Positions 62,508-64,000 of a DNA stretch of 64,000 nucleotides are shown one piece after another. A model generated the notes under the pieces. That model ran no database searches. It saw only the letters and a program-made list of their open reading frames with translations, and was not told where the DNA came from. The position numbers were made by a program, and so were the translations under genes. This DNA comes from Mesorhizobium zhangyense (GTDB lineage Bacteria; Pseudomonadota; Alphaproteobacteria; Rhizobiales; Rhizobiaceae), in assembly GCF_011045115.1 (NCBI RefSeq), contig NZ_JAAKZG010000008.1, positions 62,001 through 126,000 of the forward strand, read 5' to 3'. The number at the start of each line of letters is the position of its first letter. The first letter of the stretch is position 1.

Positions 62508-64000
62508 ATGCAGAAATCGACCATTTTGGCTGGCGCATTGGCGCTGGCTTTCTCGAATAATGCCGGTGCGCAGGAACTGGACGACGGTGACGCGAACGTA
62601 ATCAGGCTCGACACCGTGGTGGTCACGCCGCTTCGGCGCGAGACCACGCTGGCGCGCTCGACCTCGTCGGTGACGGTGATCGACCGCAAGGAGATCGCGC
62701 AGTCGGCCGCGCCCGACCTGCCGTCGCTGCTGAAATCCTATACCGGTGTCTCGATCATCTCCTATGGCGGGCAGGGCGCGGGGGCCAATGTCTATCTGCG
62801 CGGCATGTCGGCCACGCAGACGCTGGTGCTGATCAACGGTGTGCGAGCAAGTTCCGCCACCAGCGGCACGACATCCATCTTCAACATCCCGCTGGCTTCC
62901 ATCGAGCGCATCGAGGTCGCCAAGGGCGCGCATTCGGCCCAGTACGGCGCCGACGCCATGGGGGGTGTCGTCAACATCATAACGAAGCAGGGCGGGGCCT
63001 GCGCCGATGGCCGCAATGCATGTGCCACGCTCACCACCGGCGTCACCCATCCCTGGGGCGGCTATGTCTCCGGCACGGTTCAAGGACGCAGCGAAAGCGG
63101 CGTGAACTACGCGCTCAGCGGCAGCCTGCTCGGCACGCGCGGCTATGATTTCACCACGCCGCTGGCCTGGGGCCATGAGCCCGACGATGACGGCTTCCTG
63201 CAAGGCTCAGCCAATCTCTCGCTGTCGAAGGACTTCGATTGGGGACGGCTCTATGCCGACGGCCTTTTCGCGCGTGGCCGCAGCCAATACGACGCGACAT
63301 TTCCATCCAGCAATGAGGTCGACACGACGACCTTTGCCGGCAAAGTGGGAGCGCATGTCCTGCATTCCGATAGCTGGTCCTCGACCGTCGAAGTCAGCTC
63401 CGGCCTCGACTACTCGACCAATTTCCGCGACGGCGTGTCCGGCGACAGCCAGTTCGACACGCAACGCTACGGCATCTTCGCCTCGACCGAAAAACGCTTC
63501 GAAACCGGCAAGGCCAGCCACATCCTGACCGGCGGCGTCGAAGCCTATCGCGAGCAGGTCGATTCGACCGTCGACTTCGCCGTCGATTCGCGCGATCTGG
63601 CGGCGTTGTTCAGCCAGTATTCGCTCGAATATGAGGCGCTTCGCATCGATACGGGCATCCGCTACGACCACAGCAGCCAGTTCGGCAGCGCCACCACCTA
63701 CAATGTCGGCGCGAGCTACGAGGTGCTGCCTGATCTCGTGCTGCGCTCCTCCTACGCCACCGGCTTCCGCGCGCCGACCTTCAACGATCTCTATTATCCA
63801 GGTTACTCCAATCCGGACTTGAAGCCGGAAAAGTCGCGCTCCTATGAAGTCGGGCTCAACTGGCAGGCAACCGCCGGCACCGGTCTCGACCTCGCTTTCT
63901 ACCAGACGTGGCTGACCGACGCGATCGCCTCCAATCCGCCGACCTACCTCCCCTTCAACGTCGCCCGCGCTCGCATAACCGGCTTCGAGGCGACGCTGGC
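62508..64000 (+). CDS. btuB: TonB-dependent vitamin B12 receptor BtuB (partial)
   Basis: Start ATG 62508 (MQKSTILAGALALAFSN); the gene runs off the right edge after 497 codons. The signal peptide ends near residue 22. The TonB box DTVVVTPLRR is near 35, and the plug domain has LRGMSATQTLVLINGVRASS near 100 and YGADAMGGVVNIITKQGG near 147. Barrel strands follow (SSYATGFRAPTFNDLYYPGYS near 415). The cobalamin riboswitch upstream and the plug sequence identify it as the B12 transporter of the outer membrane. BtuCDF genes would be expected outside the window. Confidence 0.93.
   Translation, partial: MQKSTILAGALALAFSNNAGAQELDDGDANVIRLDTVVVTPLRRETTLARSTSSVTVIDRKEIAQSAAPDLPSLLKSYTGVSIISYGGQGAGANVYLRGMSATQTLVLINGVRASSATSGTTSIFNIPLASIERIEVAKGAHSAQYGADAMGGVVNIITKQGGACADGRNACATLTTGVTHPWGGYVSGTVQGRSESGVNYALSGSLLGTRGYDFTTPLAWGHEPDDDGFLQGSANLSLSKDFDWGRLYADGLFARGRSQYDATFPSSNEVDTTTFAGKVGAHVLHSDSWSSTVEVSSGLDYSTNFRDGVSGDSQFDTQRYGIFASTEKRFETGKASHILTGGVEAYREQVDSTVDFAVDSRDLAALFSQYSLEYEALRIDTGIRYDHSSQFGSATTYNVGASYEVLPDLVLRSSYATGFRAPTFNDLYYPGYSNPDLKPEKSRSYEVGLNWQATAGTGLDLAFYQTWLTDAIASNPPTYLPFNVARARITGFEATL

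Overview
This 64 kb window is high-GC chromosomal DNA from an alphaproteobacterium of the order Hyphomicrobiales. It most resembles Phyllobacteriaceae such as Mesorhizobium or Aminobacter. The signs are the rpmH-rnpA-yidC-engB-argB and aroA-cmk-rpsA gene sets, a class II EPSP synthase close to that of Agrobacterium CP4, several short-palindrome families that I recall as common in Rhizobiales, DUF1127 and DUF982 proteins, and many amino-acid and nucleoside ABC transporters. The genus call is an inference from gene content, not from a search.

Layout. 1-2.5 kb: start of a sensor kinase, then a flavin disulfide reductase paired with a TVP38-type membrane protein. 2.7-7.4 kb: ribosome and membrane-protein biogenesis (rpmH, rnpA, yidC, engB), with an acetyltransferase and a small membrane protein lying between yidC and engB. 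7.4-18.5 kb: an accessory stretch separating engB from argB. It holds a TetR/RidA pair flanked by a diverged direct repeat, a ureohydrolase, a winged-helix/TPR regulator, a SoxR-like promoter ahead of a monooxygenase and a GFA protein, a class D beta-lactamase, an ECF sigma/anti-sigma/fasciclin module, msrB and a glycoamylase-like hydrolase. 18.7-22.3 kb: argB, a GMC oxidoreductase coupled to a tiny Tat-signal protein, and small conserved proteins. 22.6-28.9 kb: a BMP-type nucleoside ABC transporter in an operon with cytosine deaminase, with large palindromes inserted in it. 29-33.9 kb: an ArsR-SRPBCC-DUF899-GFA operon, an NDUFA9-like protein, DoxX and a periplasmic protein. 34-41.5 kb: two divergent operons for uptake and breakdown of arginine-like compounds. 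41.5-45.2 kb: a polytopic GT-C-like protein and an MFS exporter. 45.3-53.8 kb: rpsA, cmk, aroA and a TIGR02300 protein, with a toxin/immunity island between aroA and cmk. 53.9-64 kb: tRNA-Ala, two small proteins, then a cobalamin region: metH, a cobalamin riboswitch ahead of a betaine-demethylase-like gene pair, and a second riboswitch ahead of btuB.

Three things stand out. First, a PD-(D/E)XK nuclease toxin gene, interrupted by a single-base frameshift, is followed by three tandem paralogous genes that look like immunity genes; the last of these is also frameshifted. The whole island splits the aroA-cmk-rpsA operon. Second, a cobalamin riboswitch stands directly ahead of Rieske-type betaine demethylase genes, which suggests that betaine breakdown is switched on when B12 is scarce. 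Third, an arginine/methylarginine cluster combines a DDAH-like amidinohydrolase, a 5-guanidino-2-oxopentanoate decarboxylase-like enzyme, a 2-oxo-acid reductase and a dedicated polar amino-acid ABC transporter.
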